From Candidatus Rokuibacteriota bacterium (GTDB lineage: Bacteria > Methylomirabilota > Methylomirabilia > Rokubacteriales > CSP1-6): DNA of 64,000 nt. Under the pieces are notes generated by a model. It did no database searches and was not told the origin of the DNA. It worked only from the letters and a program-made list of their open reading frames with translations. The position numbers and the translations under genes are program-made. The number at the start of each line of letters is the position of its first letter. Within the stretch, counting starts at the first letter, position 1. The stretch is from contig QHSP01000031.1 of assembly GCA_003220495.1 (NCBI GenBank), positions 1-64,000 on the forward strand, in the 5' to 3' direction. Below are positions 15,684 through 23,816 of this stretch, piece by piece.

Positions 15684-17165
15684 TCAGTCCGCGGCGAGAC
15701 GGGCGCCGGTCTCGCGCACGGTTTCGACCAGCGCCGCGAGGTCCGATTCCGTCGTCGCGTAGTGCAGGACACACGCGCGCAGCGCGAAACGGTCGCCGAG
15801 CGTCGTCTGCGTCAAGAACGCCGCGCCCGACGCCTGAACTTCCTCCATCACGCGCTTGTTGAACGCGTCGAGGGCGCGATCGTTCCCACGGAGGCGCCGC
15901 GGCACGCAGCGGAAGCACACGATCGAAAGCTCGACCTCGCCGAGCCGCTCGAGATCGGGCGCGGCGTCGACGAGCCCGGCCAGGCGCTGGGCGAGCGTCA
16001 CGTGGCGAGCCACGAGGTCGCGCACGCCGTCGCGGCCCAGGTGCTGGAGCGTCATCCACAGCTTGAGGGCGCGAAAGCCCCGGGTCTGCTGGATCCCATA
16101 TTCCGAGTACCACGGAAGGCCTCCGAAGCCGCGGTCGGCTTCGGTGCGGAGATAGTCGGGGACGAGGCTGAACGTCTCGCGCAGGAGCGGCCCGTCACGG
16201 ACGAGGACGGCTCCGCATTCAACCGGAACCGACAGCCACTTGTGCGGATCGAGCGCGATCGAGTCCGCACGCGCCAGACCGGCGTAGCGCGCGCGATGAG
16301 ACGGGAGCACCGCGCCGACCGCGCCGTACGCGCCGTCGACGTGAAGCCAGAGGCGCTCGGCGGCGCAGACCTCGGCGATCTCGGCGAGCGGATCGATCGC
16401 GCCCGTGCCGACCGTCCCGGCGCTGGCCGCGACGCAGAACGGGCGCTTGCCGGCGGCGCGGTCGGCGGCGACGGCGGCGCGGAGCGCGCTGACATCCATC
16501 CGGTGGCTCTCGTCGCTCGCGACCCTGTAAATCGCCTCGATGCCGAGGCCGAGGATCTCGGCAGCCTTCTGGATGCAGCTGTGGCCGTCAGGGGACACGT
16601 AGAGTCGGAGTCCCGGGCGTGCGTGCTGAAGGCCCTCGGTCCGTACGTTCCAGCCGTCCTGGAGCGCGGCCCGGTGACGCGCGGCCGCCAGCGCGATCAG
16701 GGTCGCCGCCGAACCCCCGCTCACCAGCAGGCCCATGCTGCCCTCGGCGGGAAACCCGATCAGCTCCATCAGCCACCCCACGGCGGCCCGCTCGACGTAG
16801 ATCGCGGCGTGGTCGCCGCCCGCGCAGCTCGGATTCAGCGCCGCCGCGAGAAAATCGGCGACGACGCCGATGGGCGCTGGCGGCGAGTTCACCCAGCCGA
16901 AGAACCGCGGGTGGCCGTTGCCCATCGCGTGGGGCAGAACGGCCGTGCGGAATCGCTCCAGCACGGTCTCCGGTGCGACGCCGCCGGAGCCGAGTGGCTC
17001 CTGTATCAAGGTGGCGCGCTCGGCGGGACTCATCGGGTGGAAGACGGGCGCGGCGCGTATGCCGGCGAGGTAGTCGGCCACGAGGTCGACCGCTTCGTGG
17101 GCGAGCCGGCGGAAGTGCTCGGGGTCGAGCGCGGGCGGCGCGCACGTGTCGGGGTACGCGGTCAT
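15684..17165 (-). CDS. Group II pyridoxal-phosphate decarboxylase (aromatic-amino-acid type)
   Basis: ATG 17165 follows GGCAGGAGAAG, giving 493 residues. This is the PLP fold type I group II decarboxylase: HPRFFGWVNSPPAPIGVVADFLAAALNPS, SGGSAATLIALAAARH, CVAASAGTVGTGAIDPL, WLHVDGAYGAVGA with the PLP-pairing Asp, and the Schiff-base Lys in ALDPHKWLSVPVECG. The overall pattern is closest to aromatic L-amino acid (Dopa, Trp, Tyr) decarboxylases. Glutamate or other substrates cannot be excluded. It stands alone with no amine transporter nearby. Confidence 0.9.
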   Translation of the reverse strand: MTAYPDTCAPPALDPEHFRRLAHEAVDLVADYLAGIRAAPVFHPMSPAERATLIQEPLGSGGVAPETVLERFRTAVLPHAMGNGHPRFFGWVNSPPAPIGVVADFLAAALNPSCAGGDHAAIYVERAAVGWLMELIGFPAEGSMGLLVSGGSAATLIALAAARHRAALQDGWNVRTEGLQHARPGLRLYVSPDGHSCIQKAAEILGLGIEAIYRVASDESHRMDVSALRAAVAADRAAGKRPFCVAASAGTVGTGAIDPLAEIAEVCAAERLWLHVDGAYGAVGAVLPSHRARYAGLARADSIALDPHKWLSVPVECGAVLVRDGPLLRETFSLVPDYLRTEADRGFGGLPWYSEYGIQQTRGFRALKLWMTLQHLGRDGVRDLVARHVTLAQRLAGLVDAAPDLERLGEVELSIVCFRCVPRRLRGNDRALDAFNKRVMEEVQASGAAFLTQTTLGDRFALRACVLHYATTESDLAALVETVRETGARLAAD

Positions 17166-17270
17166 CGTGTTCTTCTCCTGCCGCCCGGGCGCGCGGCGCG
17201 GTCGTTCGGCGGTGCGATGGCGGGGCACCTTGCGCTCTAGATGGTGGAAGCCCGTCCGGTGCGGCCGGAC

Positions 17271-17298
17271 AAAAAAGGGGGGAGCAATTCGCTCCCCC
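17271..17298 (-). terminator. Rho-independent terminator of the VOC gene
   Basis: Read on the minus strand, GGGGGAGC, a five-base loop and GCTCCCCC form an 8-bp perfect stem, followed by C and six T. It lies 26 bases after the stop of the minus-strand VOC gene at 17325. Confidence 0.88.
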
Positions 17299-17324
17299 GC
17301 TCGGTTACGGTGCCGGTGTGCCGG

Positions 17325-17750
17325 CTACAGCCCGGAAGTCCCGACCCAGCCAGTCTCGGAGACATCGACCGTCACGCCGTCGGGACCGGTGTACTTCACC
17401 TCGACGTTACCGTACCGGTGGCCATGCTGGCCGACTCCGAGAGCCTTGTTGATGTCGTCGCGGGGCTCGGACCCGGCGTTCTTCAGCCTCTCGGTGATCG
17501 CCTCCAGGCTCTCGACCTGGAAGCCGATGTGATGGATGCCGCTCCAGCCCGCGCCGCGCTCGACTCCGGCGACTGCGTCGTTCTTGAAGTTCAGGATCGC
17601 CAGGTTGAGATCCCCGTCGCTCAGGTAGTAACCCCGGGCGCCCGGGCTGTCGATCTTCGCGATCTCCTTCATGCCGAACACGTCGATGTAGAACTTCGCG
17701 GTCTTGTCCACGTCCTGGGTCGAGAGGGCGATGTGCTTGATCTTCGGCAT
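17325..17750 (-). CDS. VOC-family (glyoxalase/bleomycin resistance) protein
   Basis: ATG 17750 is chosen for its AGGAGA ribosome site, giving 141 residues and one complete VOC module. MPKIKHIALSTQDVDKTAKFYIDVFGM carries the first metal His (His6). WSGIHHIGFQVESLEAITERL starts the second beta-alpha unit with His residues, and KYTGPDGVTVDVSETGW ends it. In the last strand the usual Glu ligand appears as Asp (VDVSE), unless the following Glu serves. The activity is unknown; the fold is shared by methylmalonyl-CoA epimerases and dioxygenases. It ends with a strong intrinsic terminator. Confidence 0.88.
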   Translation of the reverse strand: MPKIKHIALSTQDVDKTAKFYIDVFGMKEIAKIDSPGARGYYLSDGDLNLAILNFKNDAVAGVERGAGWSGIHHIGFQVESLEAITERLKNAGSEPRDDINKALGVGQHGHRYGNVEVKYTGPDGVTVDVSETGWVGTSGL

Positions 17751-17848
17751 GCCGTTTCTCCTGTGGAGGTGGTTCGAGCCCCGTCCCTGTACCTGTCCAG
17801 GCAGGGTACGCCAGGGGTCACGGAAAATCCAGGACAATGATTCACGTC

Positions 17849-18628
17849 TCAAGGCGGCAACAGGGCTCCCTGCTCGACCTCGCCGAGAAATCTCCGGATA
17901 TCGGTGAGGGGCGTCACGAGCGTCTGACCGGGGACCGGCACGTCGATGTACCAGGGCGGCGTCAGGCCCTGGGTCATCACGCGCGCGGTGCTGAAGCCCT
18001 CGACCACCCCGATGAGCCCGCCGGTGCGCACGTCGAAGACCCCGGCGCCGCTCACGCCGTAGTTCACGGGTGCATCGACGATGAGGCGCGCCGCGCCGGC
18101 CGGATCGCTCGGGCCATCGATCGCAACCTGGCTGACGACACCGCTCGAGAGCATGATGTGCCGGCCGAGCGGAAAGCCGACGACCCAGATCGGCTTGCCG
18201 AGCGACGGCGCCGGCGCGGGCGGCGCCGGGGCGCATCCCTCGACCTCGGCGCGCAGGAGCGCCAGGTCGGTGACGTTGTCGTCGCGCGACGCGACGAGCA
18301 GCGCCCGCGCCCTGCGTCCCTCGCCGGCGTGGCGACCGAACACCGCGAAGATCTCAGTCTTGCCCGCGAGGCCGGAGAACGTGTGCCCGCTCGTCAGGAC
18401 GAAGCACGACGCGCCCTCGGCGGTCCGGCGCGAGGCGATCGCCACACCCGAGCCGCTCTTGATGCGGCGACCCTCGCGTTGCTCGACGACGATCTGAACC
18501 GCGGACGGCAAGATTTTCTGGAGCACATCTTCGCGAGTGGGCTCGGGTCGCGTGATCGCGCAGCCCGCGCTCACGAGCACGATTGCGAGGACCGACAGGG
18601 CTCCTTGGGATGTAAGAGTTACCGGCAT
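17849..18628 (-). CDS. Trypsin-like serine protease, lipoprotein
   Basis: ATG 18628 gives a 259-residue protein with a lipoprotein signal peptide ending VLVSAGC (lipobox Cys23). The upstream in-frame ATG at 18712 would bury this signal. The trypsin-like triad is visible as His82 (LTSGHTF), Asp121 (NVTDLALL) and Ser193 (GVSGAGVF), with GSGVAIAS as first barrel strand. No PDZ domain follows, so it is not DegP-like in architecture. The GNSGGP motif is replaced by GVSGAG, which keeps the Ser but changes the oxyanion neighbourhood. Probably a membrane-anchored periplasmic protease. Confidence 0.8.
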   Translation of the reverse strand: MPVTLTSQGALSVLAIVLVSAGCAITRPEPTREDVLQKILPSAVQIVVEQREGRRIKSGSGVAIASRRTAEGASCFVLTSGHTFSGLAGKTEIFAVFGRHAGEGRRARALLVASRDDNVTDLALLRAEVEGCAPAPPAPAPSLGKPIWVVGFPLGRHIMLSSGVVSQVAIDGPSDPAGAARLIVDAPVNYGVSGAGVFDVRTGGLIGVVEGFSTARVMTQGLTPPWYIDVPVPGQTLVTPLTDIRRFLGEVEQGALLPP

Positions 18629-18832
18629 GTTCGCGCGCTGACAGTGGCGAATCGCGGAGCTCTGGCGTGCACCGAGAACCATGGTAACGCTTGCCACGAC
18701 TTGCGCGTTCACACCCTTTCTCGCAATTCACGGGCACGGCCATTGCTCATTCGGTGCGGCTGGGTACGCCGCACGGTGTGTCGCCGCACGGCCCCCGCGT
18801 AAGAATTACAGACTTCCGAGGAGGCAGACCAG

Positions 18833-19108
18833 ATGAAGAAGGCGGGTGCTCTGCTGGTACTGGCCGTGATCGCGGTCGTCATGACGCTCGCACCGATGGC
18901 GTGGGCCGATGATGTCCAGGGCAAGATCAAGAGCGTCGATCCGAGCGGCAAGATTGTGACCCTCGACGACGGGACCCAGCTCATGATCCCGCCGACCCTC
19001 TCGGTGGAGAAGCAGGCGCTCAAGCCGGGCGCGAACGTGAAGGCGAGCTACGAAGAGAAGGACGGCCGCAAGGTCGCGACGTCGTTCATGGTGATGCCGG
19101 CGCGCTAG
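18833..19108 (+). CDS. DUF1344-family small secreted protein
   Basis: The protein has 91 residues, with GAGGAGG before ATG 18833. A signal peptide covers residues 1-25 (cleavage after AWA). The mature part of about 66 residues, DDVQGKIKSVDPSGKIVTLDDGTQLMIPPTL, is the short beta-sandwich-like DUF1344 domain found in periplasmic proteins of proteobacteria and relatives. The function is unknown. It is the second of two secreted-protein genes here, divergent from the lipoprotein protease with about 200 bases between. That gap holds an inverted repeat (18754-18760 with 18768-18774) of unclear meaning. Confidence 0.82.
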   Translation: MKKAGALLVLAVIAVVMTLAPMAWADDVQGKIKSVDPSGKIVTLDDGTQLMIPPTLSVEKQALKPGANVKASYEEKDGRKVATSFMVMPAR

Positions 19109-19214
19109 CTTTAGAGAATTCCGGGCGGCGGAGCGGCCACCCGCCGCCTGGGTTCCCCCTCGCCTCCGCTGTCGGCGCGCTTGATTCTCGGCTCGAAGCG
19201 CGCGATAAGGGGGC

Positions 19215-20030
19215 ATGAACCTCCTGCGCCCGATCGATCGCACCGTCTCCGTCAAGGGTCTCAAGCTTCATCTGCTCGACTGGGGCGGCGAGGGACACAC
19301 TCCGTTGCTGCTGCTGCACGGTTTCACGGGCCACGCCCACGCCTGGGACACGCTGAGCATCGCGCTCCAGCCACACTTTCACGTCTACGCCCTCGACCAG
19401 CGCGGACACGGCGACAGCGACCCCGCCGACGTTTACAACCCGGCCGTGGCGTTCGACGATATCAGCGGCGTCATCGCGGAGCTCGGTCTGCGCTCGCTCG
19501 TGCTGGTGGGGCTCTCGATGGGCGGCCGCAACGCGATCTATTTCACGTCGAAGCGCCCCGACCTCGTCCAGAAGCTCGTCATCGTCGACATCGGGCCCGA
19601 GATCAGCAAGCGCGCGGCCGCCGCGCCGGCCGGCCCTCCCGAGCCGGACACGTGGGACAGCATCGAGCAAGCGGCGCAGCACCTCTATCGCGGAAATCCG
19701 AATCCGGGCATCCACTACTACCGCTGGGTCGTCACGACGAGCCTGCGCCAGCGCGCCGACGGGGCGCTCGTGTGGGCCTGGCACCCGAGCGTCAAGGAGC
19801 GGCGGTCCCAGCTCGACATCGATTGGTGGGCCGTCCTGAAATCCATCACGCCCCCCACCCTCGTGCTGCGCGGCGAAAGCAGCACCGTGCTCGACCGCGA
19901 CGTCGCCGAGCGAATGGGCAAGGAGCTCCCGCGCGGGCGCTTCGTCGAGATTCCGCGGGCCGTTCACACGCTCCACGAGGACAACCCCGAGGCAGTCCTC
20001 GCCGCGCTCAAGGAGTTCCTCGGGTTCTAG
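19215..20030 (+). CDS. Alpha/beta hydrolase
   Basis: The protein has 271 residues and no signal peptide. LLLLHGFTGHAHAWD gives the oxyanion motif, YALDQRGHGDSDP the following turn, VGLSMGG the nucleophile elbow with Ser101, LVLRGESSTVLD the acid region, and VHTLHEDNPEAV the C-terminal His. This is the common esterase/lactonase/epoxide-hydrolase-like group, and the substrate cannot be resolved. The stop overlaps the stop of the convergent binding-protein gene by 4 bases. Confidence 0.88.
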   Translation: MNLLRPIDRTVSVKGLKLHLLDWGGEGHTPLLLLHGFTGHAHAWDTLSIALQPHFHVYALDQRGHGDSDPADVYNPAVAFDDISGVIAELGLRSLVLVGLSMGGRNAIYFTSKRPDLVQKLVIVDIGPEISKRAAAAPAGPPEPDTWDSIEQAAQHLYRGNPNPGIHYYRWVVTTSLRQRADGALVWAWHPSVKERRSQLDIDWWAVLKSITPPTLVLRGESSTVLDRDVAERMGKELPRGRFVEIPRAVHTLHEDNPEAVLAALKEFLGF

Positions 20031-21571
20031 GGCTTCTTGAGCCGCAGATCCTCGTACGGCGCCGAGTACGCGTAGCCGCGGATCAAGCTGATCCCCGGTT
20101 CCTCGAGGCGCGGGCCGATGCCCCAGGTGAACGCCAGCTCGTAGACCGGGACGTGCGTCACCCGGTCGACCAGGATCTGCTGGATCTGGTGGATCAGCGC
20201 CTCGCGCCGCTTCAGGTCGGTCTCGCGCGCCTGACGCTGGAACAGGTCCTCGACCTCGGGAATGACACCGGCGGTGTAGGCCCCTTCCCTACTGACGTAC
20301 GCCTCGAGCCGCGTGGCCGCGTTCCCGGCCGCGCCCGTGATGCCCACGACCAGATTCTTGAGCTTCTTCTCTCGCCAGGCCGTCGTGAGGGCCGCCCGCT
20401 CCATCACGCGAATGCGTGACTTGATGCCGATCGCCTGGAGATACGAGGCCAGCGCTTCACCCATCGCCGTGTAGGGCGGCCACGGATAGAAATCGCCGGC
20501 GTCGAAACCGTTGGGATAGCCCGCTTCCGCCATGAGCTGCTTGGCCCGAGCCGGATCGAAGGCCGGCGGCTCGAACGACTTCGAAAACTCGAAGGCCCGG
20601 GGGATGATGCCGCCGGTCGGCTTCGAGAGCCCGAGCGTCTCGGCCTGGTTGAGCGCCTGGCGATCGATCGCGTGACTGGCGGCCAGGCGCACGCGCCGGT
20701 CGTGCCAGGGCGACTTCGGATCCCACTGATCGGGCATGTCGAGCCAGAAGACACCGCTCGATTGGCTCGGCGCGGTGAGCTTGAGGCCCGGCGTCCGCCG
20801 GATGTCTTCGGCGACGGGACCGGTGAAGAGATACCCGATGTCGATCTCACCTTTCTTGAGCGCGGCGGCCCGCGTGGTCTCCTCGGGCAGGCTTCGCAGC
20901 ACGAGGCGCTTGACGCTCGGCGTCTTGCGCCAGTAGCTCTCATTGGCCTCGAGCACGAGCTCCACGCCCGGGTTGAAGCTCACGAACTTGTACGGCCCGG
21001 CGCCGATCGGCGCTTTCTTGAATCCGTCGTCACCCACCTTCTCGACGTACTTCTTCGGCACGACCCAGCCCGCGCCGGTGGCGGAGGTGCCATAGAACGT
21101 CATGAAGTCCGGCCACGGCTCCTTGAGCACGAACCGGATGCGACCGGGGTCGACGATCTGAACTTCCTTCACCCGGTCCTTGAGGAGCTTCACGCCGGCG
21201 CCCCGGTAGCGCTCGTACGAGAACTTCACGTCCTCCGCCGTCACCGGATCGCCGTTGTGGAATTTGACGCCCTTGCGCAAGACGAACTCATAGGTCAGCC
21301 CGTCCTTCGATTGACTCCACGACTCGGCCAGGCTCGGCGTGTTCCATCCGGCCGGCATCGGCTTCACGACCGCGTCGTGCAGCGCGTAGAGGAACATGAA
21401 CGGGGTGATGATGCCCTCGGTCTCCGCCGGATCGAGCCACCGCGAAGCCAGCGTGATGTGAACGCCCCACGTCACCGTGCCTTCCGGCGCAGCCGCCGCC
21501 GGGCGAGAAACTCCGAACAGGACCAGCCAGGTCATCGAGGCGATGCCAAGCCGAAGGATCGAGCGCCTCAT
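20027..21571 (-). CDS. ABC transporter substrate-binding protein, family 5 (peptide/nickel type)
   Basis: ATG 21571 follows a perfect GGAGGT, giving 514 residues with a signal peptide ending SRPAAAA. SBP_bac_5 landmarks are LAESWSQSKDGLTYEFVLRKGVKFHNGDPVTAEDVKFSYERY, PIGAGPYKFVSFNPGVELVLEANESYWRKTPSVKRLVLR and VRLAASHAIDRQALNQ. Binding proteins of this family capture peptides, nickel or other small solutes in the periplasm. No permease or ATPase gene is adjacent, so it must use a transporter encoded elsewhere, possibly 48179-52411. Confidence 0.92.
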   Translation of the reverse strand: MRRSILRLGIASMTWLVLFGVSRPAAAAPEGTVTWGVHITLASRWLDPAETEGIITPFMFLYALHDAVVKPMPAGWNTPSLAESWSQSKDGLTYEFVLRKGVKFHNGDPVTAEDVKFSYERYRGAGVKLLKDRVKEVQIVDPGRIRFVLKEPWPDFMTFYGTSATGAGWVVPKKYVEKVGDDGFKKAPIGAGPYKFVSFNPGVELVLEANESYWRKTPSVKRLVLRSLPEETTRAAALKKGEIDIGYLFTGPVAEDIRRTPGLKLTAPSQSSGVFWLDMPDQWDPKSPWHDRRVRLAASHAIDRQALNQAETLGLSKPTGGIIPRAFEFSKSFEPPAFDPARAKQLMAEAGYPNGFDAGDFYPWPPYTAMGEALASYLQAIGIKSRIRVMERAALTTAWREKKLKNLVVGITGAAGNAATRLEAYVSREGAYTAGVIPEVEDLFQRQARETDLKRREALIHQIQQILVDRVTHVPVYELAFTWGIGPRLEEPGISLIRGYAYSAPYEDLRLKKP

Positions 21572-21662
21572 GGGCACCTCCGGGTAGGATGGGTCGCCCA
21601 ATCATGCCACAGACCATGCACCTCCTTGCGCTCGCCGGACGCTGCGCTCCGCTGGCGCGACG

Positions 21663-21866
21663 ATGCTCCTGGGCGTGGCGGTCCTGACGAGCGCGGCTCG
21701 CGCGCAAGAGCCCCGGATGGTGCCCGTCACGGTCGACGGCGAGAGACCGGGACCGGCACGAATCCGGCGGCGTTCACTCGGCCGCTCGATTTCCGGAGGT
21801 GGCCGGAGCCGCGTGGTGATCGGTGGGCAATCGCGCGGCGGCATCCTGAGCGTCGCCGGCGCGTCA
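21663..21866 (+). pseudogene. Remnant of a secreted alpha/beta hydrolase gene
   Basis: In one frame from ATG 21663 the DNA encodes a signal peptide (MLLGVAVLTSAARA) and EPRMVPVTVDGE. After about 20 unrelated Arg-rich residues it encodes SRVVIGGQSRGGILSVA, which has the form of a serine-hydrolase nucleophile elbow (G-Q-S-R-G-G). A normal protein would have well over 100 residues between these parts and about 150 after. The stretch therefore looks like a hydrolase gene with a large internal deletion and lost 3' end. It runs into the stop of the convergent SDR gene. Confidence 0.5.
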
Positions 21867-22640
21867 GCCGATGACCCGTCCGCCCATCACGCGGATCGAG
21901 TCGCCGGTGACGTAGGACGAGGCGTCGGAGGCGAGGAACACGCACGCGTCCGCGATGTCCTCCGGCCGGCCGAGACGCCGGAGCGGAATCTTCGCGAGCT
22001 CTTCGGGCGAGCCGGGCGGCGCCTGGCGGAACTCCGGGTACCACTCGGCGTGGCGCCGCTCGGTGTCGATGAACCCGGGCATCACCATGTTCACGCGGAT
22101 CCCGAACGGGCCGAGCTCCGCGGCGAGCGCGCGCACGAGGCCGAGCAAGCCGGTCTTGGCGACCGTCACGACGGCCGTGTTCGGCCGGCCGGTCAGGCTC
22201 GACATTCCGCCGAGAGCGATGATGCTCCCCCGCCGCCGCTCCTTCATCGCGGGCACCGCCGCACGCGCCAGATAGAACGCCGAGTGGAGATTGACGCCGA
22301 GCACGCGATGCCACTCCTCGACCGACGTGTCGGTGACCGACTTGTGCGGTCGAATTGCGGCGTTGCAGACGAGGACGTCGATCGCGCCGAGCTCGGCGAG
22401 GCCGCGCTCGACCATCGCCTGGCAGACTGCGGGGTCGCCGACGTCGCCGAGCGCGGTGACGACGCGGGCGCCCGCCTTTCGGCACTCGGCCGCGACCGTC
22501 TCGAGCTCGTCTGCGTTGACGCGCGTGTTCAGCACGAGGTCCGCGCCTTCGGCCGCGAACGCGAGCGCGACGGCGCGGCCGATGTTCCGGCTGGCGCCGG
22601 TGATGAGGGCGACTCTTCCCTGGAGCTTGCCGCCGTTCAT
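21864..22640 (-). CDS. SDR-family protein lacking the catalytic tyrosine
   Basis: The protein has 258 residues and its ATG at 22640 overlaps the stop of the LLM gene. A classical SDR Rossmann fold is clear: TGASRNIG (14-21), LGDVGD (64-69), CNAA (92-95), GVNLH (116-120) and MPGFIDT (188-193). The catalytic Ser is at 147 or 148 and Lys162 is kept. The Tyr expected four residues before Lys162 is Val158 (AVVTVAK). FabG-type oxidoreductases need this Tyr as acid/base, so the protein may have reduced or different activity. Confidence 0.88.
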   Translation of the reverse strand: MNGGKLQGRVALITGASRNIGRAVALAFAAEGADLVLNTRVNADELETVAAECRKAGARVVTALGDVGDPAVCQAMVERGLAELGAIDVLVCNAAIRPHKSVTDTSVEEWHRVLGVNLHSAFYLARAAVPAMKERRRGSIIALGGMSSLTGRPNTAVVTVAKTGLLGLVRALAAELGPFGIRVNMVMPGFIDTERRHAEWYPEFRQAPPGSPEELAKIPLRRLGRPEDIADACVFLASDASSYVTGDSIRVMGGRVIG

Positions 22641-23686
22641 CGGCACCCGGCGGCCTTCAGCTCGGGGAACACCGCGTCGCGAAACGTCCGGATCTCCTGC
22701 TCGGGGCCGACGAAGGTCTGGAGCGGCATGATGTAGAGGCGCTTCACCCCGGCGGCGGTCAGATCGACGATGCGGCGGGCGCAGTGCTCGGGCGTACCCA
22801 CCAGGCCGAGCGCGTCGCAGAGCTGAGCGATGACCTCGTCGGGGACGAACGAGGTCGCGGCGATCGCCTGCTCCCAGTCCTGCGCGTGCGAGAGGTCGGG
22901 ATAGATCTTGGAGACGCTCGCCGGGATCTCGAAGTGCGGAATGGAGAGCTTGGTGTGCTCGAGCCAGCGCGCGTGCACGCGCATGATGCCCTGGTGGACG
23001 ACGGTGGGGCGCGCCTGACGGTGCGCCTCGGCCATGGTCGCCGCCATGCCCGTACGAACGGCCCACACGATCTCGAGATCCTCGAGGCGACGCCCGCTGC
23101 GGCGGGCTCCCCTCTCGAGGTGAGTCAGCACGGCGTCGACGATGCCGCGATGAAACCCGACCAGCAGCATCACGCCGTCGGCGACCTCGCCCGCGAGCTC
23201 GATGGCCTTGGGCCCCGACGCCGCCATCAGGAGCGGCACCGGTCGACCCGTGGCATACGCGAGGCGGCCGGGCGTGCCGTGAAAGTCGACGGCCTGTCCG
23301 GACAGGAGCTGGCGCAGGTCCTCGATGCACGCGCGCATCTCGGCGAGCGTCGCCGGCTTGCGGCCGATCGTACTCGCCGAGGTGTAGCCCGTGCCGATCA
23401 CGACCTTGGTGCGCCCCGGCGCGAGCTCGGCGACGGTCTGGATCGCGCTGGCCAGCACCGAGACGTGCCGTGAGAACGGATTGGTCACGGCCGGGAACAA
23501 GGCCAGGCGCGACGTCTGCGTCGCCGCCTGTCCGAGCGTGACGAACGTGTCGCGGCAGAGCAGCTGGCTATCGAGGATTCCGGCGCCGTCGAAGCCAGCC
23601 GCCTCGATGTCCTGGATCAGCCGGATCAGCTCCGGCATCGGCGAGGTGCCCGGGATCCGGAGAGAGATCTCAACGGGGTGGGTCAT
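22637..23686 (-). CDS. LLM-class flavin/F420-dependent oxidoreductase
   Basis: The 349 residues show the luciferase-like barrel: EISLRIPGTSPMPELIRLIQDIEAAGFDGAGILDSQLL, FVTLGQAATQTSRLALFPAVTNPFSRHVSVLASAIQTVAELAPGRTKVVIGTG, and ARRIVDLTAAGVKRLYIMPLQ near the end. The N-terminal pattern is nearer to methylene-tetrahydromethanopterin-reductase-like (F420) members than the two LLM proteins at 3-5 kb. Cofactor choice is inference. Its stop overlaps the start of the SDR gene, so a two-gene operon with coupled translation is likely. Confidence 0.87.
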   Translation of the reverse strand: MTHPVEISLRIPGTSPMPELIRLIQDIEAAGFDGAGILDSQLLCRDTFVTLGQAATQTSRLALFPAVTNPFSRHVSVLASAIQTVAELAPGRTKVVIGTGYTSASTIGRKPATLAEMRACIEDLRQLLSGQAVDFHGTPGRLAYATGRPVPLLMAASGPKAIELAGEVADGVMLLVGFHRGIVDAVLTHLERGARRSGRRLEDLEIVWAVRTGMAATMAEAHRQARPTVVHQGIMRVHARWLEHTKLSIPHFEIPASVSKIYPDLSHAQDWEQAIAATSFVPDEVIAQLCDALGLVGTPEHCARRIVDLTAAGVKRLYIMPLQTFVGPEQEIRTFRDAVFPELKAAGCR

Positions 23687-23816
23687 CCCGACCTCCTTGA
23701 TTCGCAGGGCGAGGATAGGGCGTGCCCTCGGCCTTGTCCAGTCGAGGCCGGGTCCGGAGCGACGGCGCTTCTGCTGTGGCGAGCCCTTCTGCTAGGATGC
23801 GCAGAGCCAACCAGAG

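Noticed and set aside
17765-17815. GGTTCGAGCC followed by paired segments, resembling a tRNA T-arm
   Set aside because: Flanking bases do not form the T stem or acceptor stem and no anticodon arm is found.
18754-18774. 7-bp inverted repeat GTGCGGC / GCCGCAC upstream of the DUF1344 gene
   Set aside because: No T-run follows, so it is not a terminator. Such short repeats are frequent in GC-rich DNA.
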